From positions 1 through 53,651 of the IMG/VR virus record IMGVR_UViG_3300050343_000116: a DNA stretch of 53,651 nucleotides, one strand, 5' to 3'. The notes beneath the pieces are model-generated. The model worked only from the letters and a program-made list of their open reading frames with translations. It was not told where the DNA came from and did not search any database. The DNA is from a virus. The translations under genes and the position numbers were made by a program. Shown piece by piece: positions 1 to 8,564 of this stretch (positions are counted from its first letter, which is position 1; the number at the start of each line of letters is the position of its first letter).

Positions 1-251
1 AATGGGTATCCCGTCTCGAGGAGCTGGGAGAGTCGGCAGAGAAGGACGCCGACAAACTGAGGGCCATCGAGGGGCTGTTCAAGGCTGAAGGCTGGCTTGC
101 TCCGGAACAGAAAGAAATTACGACCTTTGAGTCTTCTTTTTTGGCGGATTTGGAGCTTGACGACGAGGAAAATGGGCCGGGCTTGCGGGCGGACAATTTG
201 CTGGTGGTCGACTTTGGTAGCGATAACAACGACTTAGGCGATCAGGACTGA
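1..251 (+). CDS. Small terminase subunit, C-terminal part (duplicate of the right-end gene)
   Basis: The reading frame enters the window in mid-codon (first full codon at position 3) and stops at 249-251. The product is identical to the last ~83 residues of the complete gene at 53072-53542, including the acidic tail. It is the same gene seen a second time because the window wraps round the circle, not a separate paralogue. Confidence 0.9.
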   Translation, partial: WVSRLEELGESAEKDADKLRAIEGLFKAEGWLAPEQKEITTFESSFLADLELDDEENGPGLRADNLLVVDFGSDNNDLGDQD

Positions 252-361
252 ACCTTTGCTAGGTTCGACTCCTTGAATCCATCAGATCCAGAGGTCGTGC
301 GGTCGGGTATGGGGGGGGGATAGGCGTCAGGCGGGGGCGCTGTCAAACACTTGGTACCATG
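1..361. repeat. Terminal direct repeat, left copy
   Basis: The first 361 bases recur at the right end of the window (53292-53651). The only difference I see is a G homopolymer: nine G at 312-320 here, eight in the right copy. The repeat covers the end of the small terminase gene and the following non-coding stretch. This means the sequence is a closed circle or a terminally redundant molecule. Because the repeat begins inside a gene, an assembly overlap of a circular or permuted genome is more likely than a physical phage end, but a true direct terminal repeat cannot be excluded. Confidence 0.95.
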
Positions 362-373
362 TAGGCCTATGCG

Positions 374-516
374 ATGAGTAGAACGACATTTTCTATTTTT
401 GCGGGTACCCCCCACCCATCATATTTAGGGGGGGCGGTGCTTATGAGAGTACCGACGCTAAAAAACTTGCAATATATGCACGAGAATTAGACGATCTGCA
501 CCATAACTTCATGTAG
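374..516 (+). CDS. Possible small protein interrupted in a G run
   Basis: An ATG at 374 opens a frame that reaches the seven-G run at 428-434. If that run held eight G, reading would continue to the TAG at 514-516 and give about 47 residues ending in a hydrophilic stretch with the motif AKKLAIYARELDDLHH, which looks like real coding sequence. The same run also pairs with a C6 run at 408-413 to make a hairpin. G runs are unreliable here, as the terminal repeat shows. No strong ribosome site is visible. The rest of 252-530 shows no other gene; its G/C runs could also belong to a packaging site. Confidence 0.35.
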
Positions 517-530
517 AGGTTGAAAAAACG

Positions 531-785
531 ATGGCTACACCACGTAAAGGCAAGGCAAAAGTGAAGGTCACGGCCTCTGGGAAGAAGGTTTCCTATGGGC
601 AGGCAGGCAAAGCCAAGGGTGGCGGTCCTCGTGTTAAGGCCGGAACTAAAAAAGGTGACAGTTATTGCGCCAGATCGCTCGGCATTAAGAAGGGATTGTC
701 TAAAGACAAGCAGAATGATCCCAATACCCCTAACAATCTATCTAGGAAGCGCTGGAAATGCTCTGGCGCCAAATCGAGGAAGTAG
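531..785 (+). CDS. Small basic protein, unknown function
   Basis: 84 residues, very rich in Lys/Arg and Gly, with two Cys (YCARS near residue 45 and WKCSG near the end). An AGAGG Shine-Dalgarno lies about 12 nt upstream. It heads a run of tightly packed small genes between the terminase subunits. Small basic proteins of this kind are common in the late region of marine podoviruses, where they may be virion or DNA-bound proteins, but the function is unknown and I do not assign one. Confidence 0.75.
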   Translation: MATPRKGKAKVKVTASGKKVSYGQAGKAKGGGPRVKAGTKKGDSYCARSLGIKKGLSKDKQNDPNTPNNLSRKRWKCSGAKSRK

Positions 786-787
786 TA

Positions 788-982
788 ATGGATAAGTTAC
801 GACAAGCATTTAAATCTCGCACAGTGCAGTACGGGGCGGCTCTCGCGTGTCTTTCGGTGTTACAGGGTTTCGTAGGCTTTCTGCCGGCTAATCCTGCAAT
901 CCAAGCGATGTTCGGCTGCGCTATAGCCACCGGCATTGTGGTGTTGCGATTTATGACTACTCAGCCGGTTGGTAGCAAGTGA
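788..982 (+). CDS. Putative holin-like small membrane protein
   Basis: 64 residues from the ATG at 788, chosen over an upstream in-frame ATG because a GGAAG site precedes it. A basic N-terminus (KLRQAFKSR) is followed by two hydrophobic segments, roughly residues 12-30 and 36-54, separated by a Pro/Asn turn. This two-helix hairpin layout is typical of small phage holins. It lies next to a lipoprotein and a DUF5675-type gene, a position consistent with a lysis cassette. The function is inferred from topology and context only. Confidence 0.6.
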   Translation: MDKLRQAFKSRTVQYGAALACLSVLQGFVGFLPANPAIQAMFGCAIATGIVVLRFMTTQPVGSK

Positions 983-1167
983 AAAAAGCTAAGCCCAAGT
1001 CGAAAGTAAATTCGGCGGGCAACTACACGAAGCCAACCATGAGGAAGCGTCTCTTTGAGAAGATCAAGGCCGGTAGTAAGGGTGGCAGCGCTGGGCAGTG
1101 GTCAGCAAGGAAGGCGCAGATGCTGGCTAAGGAGTACAAAGCTAACGGCGGAGGCTACAAAGACTGA
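979..1167 (+). CDS. Small basic protein resembling the N-terminal half of DUF5872-type proteins
   Basis: 62 residues starting at a GTG that overlaps the previous stop (GTGA). The segment around residues 33-60, with the motifs GGSAGQWSARKAQMLA and YKANGGGYKD, resembles what I recall of the front half of DUF5872-type proteins from viruses and large DNA viruses. A separate gene at 1424-1678 resembles the back half. The assignment is from memory and should be checked by profile search. Function unknown; probably a nucleic-acid-associated or virion protein because of its charge. Confidence 0.6.
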   Translation: MKKAKPKSKVNSAGNYTKPTMRKRLFEKIKAGSKGGSAGQWSARKAQMLAKEYKANGGGYKD

Positions 1168-1433
1168 TGAAGCGGATTCCTCTGGCTCTAATTCTGCTGG
1201 CTCAGGGTTGCACATGGTACGGAGAGTTTGAGCATATCTCGAGCATACCTAACGGCACTCCTTTTAATTCTCGGGGCGAAACTTCCACCGACCTTATTTG
1301 GACCGGCATAGAAGTTGAAAAGGATGGCTGGAGTGCGGACGTAGCTGTCGGATACGAGACTTCGTCAGAGCTAGATGGGCGCAATCCATACGGCAGGATC
1401 AAAGTGAAAAAGGATCTGAAGACATGGCCCTAA
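1167..1433 (+). CDS. Putative outer-membrane lipoprotein
   Basis: 88 residues. The N-terminus is a short signal peptide (MKRIPLALILLAQGC) with a lipobox LAQG|C, so Cys15 would be lipidated. The remainder is a small polar domain of about 73 residues, longer than most o-spanins and without their Pro-rich pattern. Its start overlaps the previous stop. Given the holin-like gene just upstream, a role in the last step of lysis (spanin-like) is possible, but a host-surface or exclusion lipoprotein fits equally well. Confidence 0.6.
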   Translation: MKRIPLALILLAQGCTWYGEFEHISSIPNGTPFNSRGETSTDLIWTGIEVEKDGWSADVAVGYETSSELDGRNPYGRIKVKKDLKTWP

Positions 1434-1678
1434 AAAAATCCCAGAAGAGCCTGAAGAAGTGGACTGCTCAAAAGTGGAAAACTAAATCGGGAAAGCCGTC
1501 GACGCAAGGCTCCAACGCGACAGGCGAGCGGTACCTGCCTGAGAAGGCCATAAAAAGCCTCTCAACAAAAGAGTATGCCGCGACTACCCGTAAGAAGCGG
1601 GAGGACACCAAAGCCGGCAAGCAGCATTCTAAGCAGCCCAAGCGGGTTGCAAACAAAACCAAACAGCATAGGAAATAG
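1424..1678 (+). CDS. Basic protein resembling the C-terminal half of DUF5872-type proteins
   Basis: 84 residues, strongly basic. Motifs KWKTKSGKPSTQG, ATGERYLPEKAIKSL and STKEYAATTRKKR, with a lysine-rich tail, resemble the back half of DUF5872-type proteins as I recall them. The front-half-like protein is encoded two genes upstream (979-1167), with the lipoprotein gene between. The start overlaps the lipoprotein stop by 10 nt. Biochemical function unknown. Confidence 0.6.
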   Translation: MALKKSQKSLKKWTAQKWKTKSGKPSTQGSNATGERYLPEKAIKSLSTKEYAATTRKKREDTKAGKQHSKQPKRVANKTKQHRK

Positions 1679-1683
1679 CGACC

Positions 1684-1806
1684 ATGATGAAAACATGCAG
1701 CAGTTGCTCTACTGAGGCTAAGTGCAAGAAGGCCGGCAAGTGTATGAAGAAGGGTTTACCTAAGCGTGGCCGACGTGCCGCAAAAAACAAGGCTTATAAA
1801 AAGTAA
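1684..1806 (+). CDS. 40-residue cysteine-rich basic peptide
   Basis: A short frame from the ATG at 1684 to TAA at 1804-1806. It encodes four Cys in the first 20 residues (C5, C8, C14, C20) followed by a Lys/Arg-rich tail. The tight fit between neighbours (stop at 1678, next start at 1808) supports its reality. The Cys spacing could hold a zinc ion. No family recognised. Confidence 0.55.
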   Translation: MMKTCSSCSTEAKCKKAGKCMKKGLPKRGRRAAKNKAYKK

Positions 1807-1807
1807 G

Positions 1808-2215
1808 ATGGATATAACGATCGAACGCTTTTGCTATCACCCTAAGGGCACTCTCGGCGTCTGTACTGTCGCTGGCGAGACGTTCTACACAATAGAACGC
1901 CCTTGGTTAGATAACGCACCAAACGTCTCCTGTGTCCCTACAGGCAGTTACAGCATGACGTGGAGAGAAAGCCCCCGCTTCGGCTGGACTTGGATGCTCG
2001 AAGATGTCCCGGGCCGAACTTATATTTTAATACACGCAGCCAATTACGCGTCAGACGTACAGGGTTGCATCGGTCTTGGTACTAGCTTAATGGGAGATCG
2101 AGTAGCCGTTAGCAATAGCCGAAAAGCGGTTGCAGCGTTTGACGAGCTTACTCAGGGGGAGTCGTGTCAGATACACATAAGCGATGCATTACATGCCGCA
2201 TTGAAAAACCACTAG
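1808..2215 (+). CDS. DUF5675-type protein, possible lysis-associated enzyme
   Basis: 135 residues from the ATG at 1808, one base after the previous stop; a longer in-frame start would overlap the Cys-rich peptide. The sequence has the pattern of the DUF5675 family: an N-terminal strand MDITIERF, the segment CVPTGSYSMTWRESPRFG, then ILIHAANYASDVQGCIGLG with a conserved-looking His, Asn and Cys. The IHAxN...GCI arrangement recalls L,D-transpeptidase-like or peptidoglycan-active folds. DUF5675 proteins often occur in phage lysis regions, and no other recognisable endolysin is present in this genome. Enzymatic role is inference. Confidence 0.7.
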   Translation: MDITIERFCYHPKGTLGVCTVAGETFYTIERPWLDNAPNVSCVPTGSYSMTWRESPRFGWTWMLEDVPGRTYILIHAANYASDVQGCIGLGTSLMGDRVAVSNSRKAVAAFDELTQGESCQIHISDALHAALKNH

Positions 2216-2655
2216 GCGAATTTGATGTCAGGAGAAATGCCTGTCAAAGCTGTCGAGTAATCCAAAGAAGAAGATCTGCGGTAAAGACGACGACGTCGTG
2301 GTTAAGGCAGAGGATCGTTGTTGCGAAGAAACGCGCCATAAAGCGCAGCATGGATTTTTCTGATGACGTGACAATAGATTATCTTATCAGCCTTCTCGCC
2401 CGTCAGGACGGATTGTGCGCGCTTACAGGGGTACATATGACTCACGGCGGAGGCATGGCGGACACGGCGATGAGCATTGACAGAATAGATAGCGGCATCG
2501 GCTACATACCCGGCAATTTACAGCTGGTATGCCACCGAGTAAACGTAATGAAAATGGATATGCCTGACGACCAGCTGTGGTGGTGGGCAAAAAATCTGGT
2601 GACCCATGACGAACGACGAGAAGATCATACAAGCAGCGAAGAAGCTGAAGACTAA
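2164..2655 (+). CDS. HNH-type endonuclease with zinc-binding cysteines
   Basis: 163 residues from a GTG at 2164 preceded by GGGGGAG. It overlaps the previous gene by 52 nt and the terminase gene by 50 nt. Two CxxC pairs (CITC near residue 8 and CQSC near residue 27) resemble a zinc knuckle. The C-terminal half carries an HNH/endonuclease VII-like core: LCALTGVHM, SIDRIDSGIGYIPGN and LQLVCHRVN. Free-standing HNH genes beside large terminases are common and some take part in packaging or cos cleavage; a homing endonuclease is the alternative. The long overlaps on both sides argue that it is settled in this operon. Confidence 0.75.
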   Translation: MSDTHKRCITCRIEKPLGEFDVRRNACQSCRVIQRRRSAVKTTTSWLRQRIVVAKKRAIKRSMDFSDDVTIDYLISLLARQDGLCALTGVHMTHGGGMADTAMSIDRIDSGIGYIPGNLQLVCHRVNVMKMDMPDDQLWWWAKNLVTHDERREDHTSSEEAED

Positions 2656-4198
2656 CTTCCCGTTATATGCGAAAAATATCCTGCGAATTGTCAACAAAGA
2701 GGGAGCGATAACCCCTTTTGAGTTGAATGCAGGCCAGCGATGGATGCACCAAACCCTCGATAATCAGTTAGAAAAGCAGGGAAACATCCGCGCATTGGTT
2801 TTGAAAGCGCGCCAAACAGGCATATCCACCTACACGCAGGGCAGAAACTTCTGGAAAGTGACGCAAAATCGAAACGCTAACGCGTTTGTACTGTCGCACC
2901 TCGCAGAATCAACTAACGCTATTTTTAATATGGTGCGCTACTTCTATGACAACGTCCCACATCCGGCATTCAAACCGCCGCTGGCTAGTCAGTCGGCGTC
3001 AACTCTCGTCTTCGATGAAATCAACTCGCGCTACAGGGTTGGTACGGCACGGTCTACACAGACAGGACGAGGACAAACAAACAGATTCGTCCATGGATCA
3101 GAGGTCGCCTTCTACCCCCAAGGATCAGACATAGTCGCTGGTCTACTTCAGACGGTGGGAGGCAAGAACACTGAAGTTATCTTAGAGAGCACAGCCAACG
3201 GTGCTGGGGGCTGGTTTTACGATCAGGTGATGAAGTCTCTTCGCGGTGAGTCAGAGTGGATTACCTGCTTCATACCTTGGTATTGGATGCCAGAGTATAG
3301 AAAGAAGCCCTCGCCATACTTCGTCGCGACCCCAGAAGAGTATGAGCTTGCGCAAAAATACAATCTCGATGATGCCCAGCTCTCTTTTAGGCGCGCCAAA
3401 TTAGACGAATTAGGCGGAACTGATTTGTTCGGCAGGAGTATCCCAGCACCCCGCTCGAAGCATTTTTGACCTCCGGAAGATGTTTCGTAGAAGAGAGCGC
3501 AATATCTCAATGCGAGACTAATTGCTACACCGCAGACTTCAAGGGAGACATCATCGATGGCAACCTGATTGAGCGAGAGCATGGCAACTATCAAGAGTGG
3601 TATCCGCCACTTCGAGAAGAGAACTACGTTATCGGGGTGGATGTTGCGGAAGGTCTCGCCTACGGCGACTACAGCTGCGCTCAAGTCCTAGACTCAATGG
3701 GAAATCAGGTGGCGTGCTGGCACGGACACATTGATCCTTTCGATTACGGCGCCTTAGTGGCAATGCTCGGGAAGCGATTTAACAGTGCATATGTAGTAGT
3801 AGAGCGGAACAACCACGGTTTAGGCTACCTTGAGAAAGATGCAAGACTTAGGCTACTCCAATCTATTCGTAGAAAGCTCTGTCGATGGCGCTTATGGCGA
3901 CAGGCTGACTAAGCGGGGCGGATTCTTAACTACCAGCAAGACTAAACCTCTGATCGTTGACAACCTCGCAACCCTTTTAAGACAGGGCGAAAGTGGCGTT
4001 GCTGACATTGAATTGTTAAATGAGTTGCGTACTTACATCATTGATGATAAAGGAAGTTACAATTCTCAGAATGGATGTTATGATGACAGGGTGATGGCTT
4101 ATGCTATTGCCTTGCATGGACTTGCTTCTATGCCGAGACCTCGGCACCGGACTATACAGAAACGTTTTAAATCGTTAGATCCTGTGACGGGTTATTAA
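2606..4198 (+). CDS. terL: Large terminase subunit (two frameshifts)
   Basis: ATP-driven packaging motor and nuclease. The first frame (2606-3469) carries the ATPase: LVLKARQTGIST is a Walker A variant, and VHGSEVAF is the Walker B region. The second (to ~3836) and third parts carry the RNase H-like nuclease: VIGVDVAEGLAYGDYS, YVVVERNNHG and CYDDRVMAYAIAL supply the acidic residues. A T is missing at the TT of 3428-3429, and an extra A is present in the AAA of 3835-3837. With these two corrected the protein reads through for about 530 residues, a normal TerL length. Both lie in homopolymers and cancel in phase, which indicates sequencing indels. Confidence 0.9.
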
Positions 4199-4201
4199 TC
4201 T

Positions 4202-6187
4202 ATGCATGAGCTAGAGTACGAAGGCGAAGAAGAGCAGCTTGAAAAGGAGCCAGACGGCTTGCAGGCGCAAAGCATGCAGAGTCTGGGGTCTCGGCTCGCC
4301 GGAACCTTTCAAGAATATAAAGACGCTCGTAAGGAAACTGAGAACGAGTGGCTGAAAGACTTGCGCCAGTATCAAGGGATCTATGAGCCTGAGGTTCTTG
4401 CGCGACTAAACGAAGCGTCTGGTGCTCGATCTAAAGTTTTTGTCGGCTTAACCCGAACCAAGGTTATGGCTGCCTATTCGAGAATCATTGACCTCCTTTT
4501 TCAGCACGGCGATGTTTTCTTCTCTGTAGACCCTACCCCGATCCCGCAGATCGATCCTCTCAAGGCGATGCAAATGCGCCAGATGGCTATGGATCAGATC
4601 ATGATGGCTAGTGGACAAGACCCGATGATGAATCAGGACTTGGTCGAGCGCATGGAGGAGCTTGAAGAAGAGTTCTTAGAAGTTAGAGAAAGAGATAGCG
4701 AAGAAGCTGCTGAGTCTATGACTGTAGATCCAAGATCAGCTGATAGAGACAAACGCGGAGATGAAACTCAAGGAAGCATTCCTAGAGGCATGCATCTTTG
4801 GGTCGGGCGCAGTTAAAGCTGGGACAGTCCGGATAGATAGAAAGCAAAGCTACTCGAAGATGCTGGACCCTCAGACGGGTGAGCAGGCTTTTGGCACTTA
4901 GCTTGGTTGAGACGGTCGCTCCAGACGTAGAGAGCGTTAGCATTTTCGATCTGTATCCAGATCCATACTGCACTACGCTAGATGACTGCGATGGATTGTT
5001 CCGTCGTCACGTACTAACTCGCCGTCAGATGCGAGATCTAGCCGACTTACCGCAGTTTGATGCTGACATGGTCAAGTACCTGCTCAAGATTCACCGCAGT
5101 GGTAATCATACAGAAGAGGATCACGAGACAACTCGCCGCCGTATAGCTGGCATTCATGAGAACTCGGAGTCCAACCGCTTCGTTGTTATGGAGTACTGGG
5201 GCATGTAGATGGGTACGAGCTTGAAGAGCACGGAATAGAGCTAGAGGAAGATGCGGATTTATCTGACGACTACTCTGCCTGCGTTTGGATCTGCGACGGC
5301 AAAAGTGCTGAAGGTTATGCTAAACCCGATCACTGGCTACAAGATTCCATACCACATCTTCCCGTATGAGCGAGCACCACATCAATTCTGGGGTACTGGT
5401 GTGCCTCGAATGATGCGTGACTCTCAGGGAACCATGAATACCGCAACAAGAATCTGGCTAGACAACATGGCGTTGTCATCCGGTCCTATGGTTGAGGTAA
5501 ATACAGACTTGCTAGCAGCAGGAGAAGACCCGACAGACATCCACCCTTGGCGAGTATTTCTCCGAGAGGGTGGAGACGGATCTATGCCTGCTGTTCGATG
5601 GTATCAGCCGGTGGCGAATGCCAATGGCTTGAACCAGATTGTGGAGATATTCCGACGATTTGCAGATGAGACTACGTCTCTACCTAGCTACACGCACGGC
5701 GAGCAGACCCAAGGGCTTAACAAGACAGCCACAGGAATGTCGATGCTTATGGGCGCAGCAAATATCGCCCTAAAAAGCACGATAAAGAACATTGACGACT
5801 TCCTCATTGAGCCAATGATTGAGGCGCTGTTTCACTTCAACATGGAGTTCGGAACAAACGAGAAGTCTAAGGGTGACCTGCGGATTGTAGCGCGAGGAAG
5901 TACCGCTCTTAGTACAGAAGGAAGTGCAAAGTCAGCGCTTACTTCAGTTCTTGTCTCTTGTTGGCGAGGATCCCAATGGAGCAGTTAAGCGAACTCAATT
6001 ACTGCGTGACATCGCCCAAAGCATGGACATTGATCCCGACGAAATTATTAAGACTGAGGAGCAATTAGCTCTTGAACAGCAGCAACAACAACAGTTACTC
6101 CAAGCTCAAATGCAACAGGCAGCAATCGCAGGCGATCCTGCGGCTCAGGGCAACGCCGGAATGGGAACTCCTGCAGGATTTAATTAA
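4202..6187 (+). CDS. Portal protein (about five frameshifts)
   Basis: The head-tail connector that forms the DNA channel. After joining frames it is about 660 residues: acidic N-terminus, EYKDARKETENEWLKDLRQY, KVFVGLTRTKVMAAYSRI, a central block with PDPYCTTLDDCDGLFRRH, then FWGTGVPRMMRDSQG, a block ending in QTQGLNKTATGMSMLMGAAN, and a Gln-rich tail. The arrangement is that of podovirus portals. Frame breaks are near 4721-4728, 4898 (extra T), 5201 (missing C), 5301 (extra A in AAAA) and 5909. They sum to a whole number of codons, so the gene ends in the frame it began in. Confidence 0.85.
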
Positions 6188-6357
6188 AGCCCGCTATGAG
6201 AGTGCCCAAGCATTATTAGAGAGAGCAGACGAAACGACATTTTAGGTTTGAGCAAGGACGGCTCCTAGAGCTTAGATTCATGCTTGAACTTGAAGAAGCG
6301 GCAAAAGCCGTTCTAGACAAAGCGCGGACCCCTAAGAGGATATCCGCAATAGACTAA
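6161..6357 (+). CDS. Small helical protein between portal and scaffold (frameshifted)
   Basis: If one G is dropped from the GGG after the ATG at 6161, and a second shift is allowed near the TTTTAG at about 6240, the sequence encodes roughly 65 residues. Motifs include LLQDLIKARYESAQALLERAD and LELRFMLELEEAAKAVLDKA, then TAA at 6355-6357. A short helical protein at this place, just before the scaffold, is common in related phages. The broken state matches its neighbours. The start is uncertain because it lies inside the portal C-terminus. Confidence 0.45.
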
Positions 6358-6391
6358 CGAATATCCCCTTGTGGGACTCGAAGGAAAAACG

Positions 6392-7311
6392 ATGTCAAAG
6401 AGAAATGACCCAGCGCGACTGGAAGCTGAAGCGAAAGAACTGTACGAGCAAATGACTAAAAGCAGGACTGAAACCCCAGAGGTCGATCAACCTCAAGAGG
6501 ACACTTCAGAAGAGCCGGAAGCGTTGCAAGTAGAAGCCCCCGAGCCTACGGACACGGTTGAAGTTCAAGCGGATGAGGACGCAGTAGAAGAGTCAGAACG
6601 CAGCGAGGACTCGGAACTGAAGTTGGCTTTGGAAAAAGCCGAGAAAGCTATGAAGGGCGCACAGGCGAGAATGACCAAAGCGACTCAAGAAGCAGCTGAC
6701 TTGAAGCGTTAAATTCGGATTTGATGCAAGCTGTTGGCGATCTTAAAGGTCAACTGTAGAGAGACAAAAAGACAATGAGCAACTGGCAGAAAATCCGGGA
6801 GGATTATCCCGACATAGCTGGCCCGCTCCTTGACGAGTTAAGTCGAACCCAAGCAGAAGTTTCAAGCACCAAAGATGCCTTGGCAGCTGAAGAACGCAGA
6901 AGTACAGGAAGTTGCAACACAAGCGCAGGCCGAGCATTTCGACCGAATCCGAGCGATTCATCCCTGATGTAGATCAACTGATCGAAACCGCGGACTGGAT
7001 TAATTGGCTGGAGGTTCAAGATCCTCGAGACGCAAGACTTGGATGGAACGCGGATCTTCTAACGATGTGAACATGCGTTCTTGACGCGGTTTAAGGTTGA
7101 TATGGGCATCAACCACCCACGCCGCAAGAGCAGGCTCTCGAGAAAGCAAGGAAGGTTGCAGAACCTAAGATGCCAAAAGCTCGGAAGTCACTAATACTGG
7201 TGGAAAGAAATACTTGGACTGTGGAAGAGATTAAGCGGATGCCGAACGAGACTTCGAGAAGCATCAATGAGATACTTAAAAGCCATGGAACAAGGATCGA
7301 TCCGCCGTTAA
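6392..7311 (+). CDS. Scaffolding protein (many frameshifts)
   Basis: Start at the ATG at 6392, preceded by AAGGA. The N-terminal 105 residues are acidic and low in complexity (Glu, Asp, Pro, Thr), then a coiled-coil-like stretch begins. After joining frames the protein continues through KIREDYPDIAGPLLDELSR, DQLIETADWINWLEVQDPR, a Lys-rich block and the typical C-terminal motif KYWTVEEIKRMPNET...EILKAMEQGSIRR, total about 300 residues. This acidic-then-helical layout ending in EEI-K-MP is the familiar scaffold form just before the capsid gene. At least eight one-base shifts occur (for example near 6712, 6757, 6785, 6893, 7220 and 7275). Confidence 0.75.
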
Positions 7312-7336
7312 TTAATACTCTTGTGAGGAATTAAAA

Positions 7337-8192
7337 ATGTCTTTTTCACAATTTTCAGCACGGGTGCTACATCTGAAGTAAACTTTATCCCAGAGGTGTT
7401 TTCAAAACTCCTTCAGGCTAAGTTTTACAAGCAGTCTGTACTGCCCGCAATTTCAAACACTGACTACGAAGGCGAGATCTCTGGTCAAGGCGACAAGATC
7501 GTTGTAATCCGAACCGTACCCGCTGTAACGATCAACGACTACGCTGGTACTGTGTCACTACTCAAGAGCTGACTACTGCCAAGGTCGAGATGTTGATCGA
7601 TAAGGCTAAGTACTACAGCTTCAAGGTAGACGACGTATTGGCAGCTCAGGCTGACATCAACATGCTCGAAGCTGCATCTACTGATGCTGCTGAAGGTATG
7701 CGTATTGCAGTTGAGACTGACGTAATGTCTTCTGTAACTGGTGCTACTACTATCGGTGCTCAGACTACAATTACTGCGGGCAACATCTTGGCGACATCTT
7801 GGGCTGTCTAAGACTCTGGATGACCTGAACATCCCAGAAGAAGGTCGATTCATCGTTTTACCTCCTCGATGATCAGCTTGCTCAAGCAGTCTGAGCTGCG
7901 TCAAGCGTACTTGACTGGCGACTCTACTTCTCCTCTGCGTAACGGTTGGTTGGAATGGTTGACCGCTTCAAGGTTTTCCAGAGCAACATGGTCTACACCC
8001 CAGCAGGGCGCAGACGCTGGCTACACCCACGTTCTTGCTGGTCACCCAAAGCGATGTCATTCGCGTCACAGTTCACTAACACTGAAACTGTCCGCCTTGA
8101 AAGTCACTTTCGGCGATCAGGTTCGTGGCTTGAAGGTGTACGGCTCTAAGGTCATTACTCCTGACGCATTGTGCGTTGGTAAGTGGACTTAA
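7337..8192 (+). CDS. Major capsid protein (about eight frameshifts)
   Basis: Start ATG at 7337 with GAGGAATTAAAA upstream. Joined frames give about 284 residues of an HK97-fold-type coat protein: FSTGATSEVNFIPEVFSKLL, GDKIVVIRTVPAVTINDYAG, LTTAKVEMLIDKAKYYSFKV, EEGRFIVLPP, VYTPAGADAGYTHVLAG, and a C-terminus LKVYGSKVITPDALCVGKWT. Frame breaks fall near 7353, 7557, 7801, 7868, 7945, 8007, 8051 and 8109, nearly all at short homopolymers. Reading resumes with good coding sequence each time. A strong terminator follows. Confidence 0.85.
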
Positions 8193-8207
8193 GATCGACT
8201 AATGATT

Positions 8208-8232
8208 GGGGGAGGTTTTCCTCCCCCTTTTT
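8208..8232 (+). terminator. Rho-independent terminator after the capsid gene
   Basis: A perfect 8-bp GC-rich stem (GGGGGAGG / CCTCCCCC) with a TTTT loop is followed by five T. It lies 15 nt after the capsid stop and would end or attenuate head-gene transcription before the adaptor and tail genes. Confidence 0.9.
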
Positions 8233-8243
8233 AGCGAGACATT

Positions 8244-8564
8244 ATGAAAAAAGCTAACACGAAGAAAGACGAAGCTTTTTATTCAAGCCAAGGAGACTTT
8301 GGCGTGAAGCTGGATAGAAGGTTGACGTTGGCGCAGCTAGAAGAGCAGTTGCAGCAATTAGCTAAAAACAAGGCTAACCCACAGCCAGTCGAGAAAGAAC
8401 TAGTCCCAAAGCGGGTTAAGAATGTGATTACCGGCAATGAATTCGAGTACAACCCGATATTCAAAAACAACCCCGATTTACAAATAATTGAGTGGGAGAC
8501 TGACAATGGCGACAACAAAGGTAGTAGATATTTTAGATCGGGCTGCAATTATTCTTCAGGATAA
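8244..8564 (+). CDS. Hypothetical protein between capsid and adaptor genes
   Basis: 106 residues, Lys/Glu-rich N-terminal half with a predicted helix (RRLTLAQLEEQLQQLAKN), then a segment ITGNEFEYNPIFKNNPDLQIIEW. It is the first gene after the capsid terminator and its last 59 nt overlap the next gene. Position and size fit a small head-decoration or head-completion protein, but no family is recognised. Confidence 0.6.
   Translation: MKKANTKKDEAFYSSQGDFGVKLDRRLTLAQLEEQLQQLAKNKANPQPVEKELVPKRVKNVITGNEFEYNPIFKNNPDLQIIEWETDNGDNKGSRYFRSGCNYSSG

Noticed and set aside
3420-3840. Programmed ribosomal frameshifting in the large terminase
   Set aside because: The two shifts are of opposite sign, lie in the middle of conserved domains and match many similar shifts in neighbouring genes; no slippery heptamer with a downstream structure is evident.
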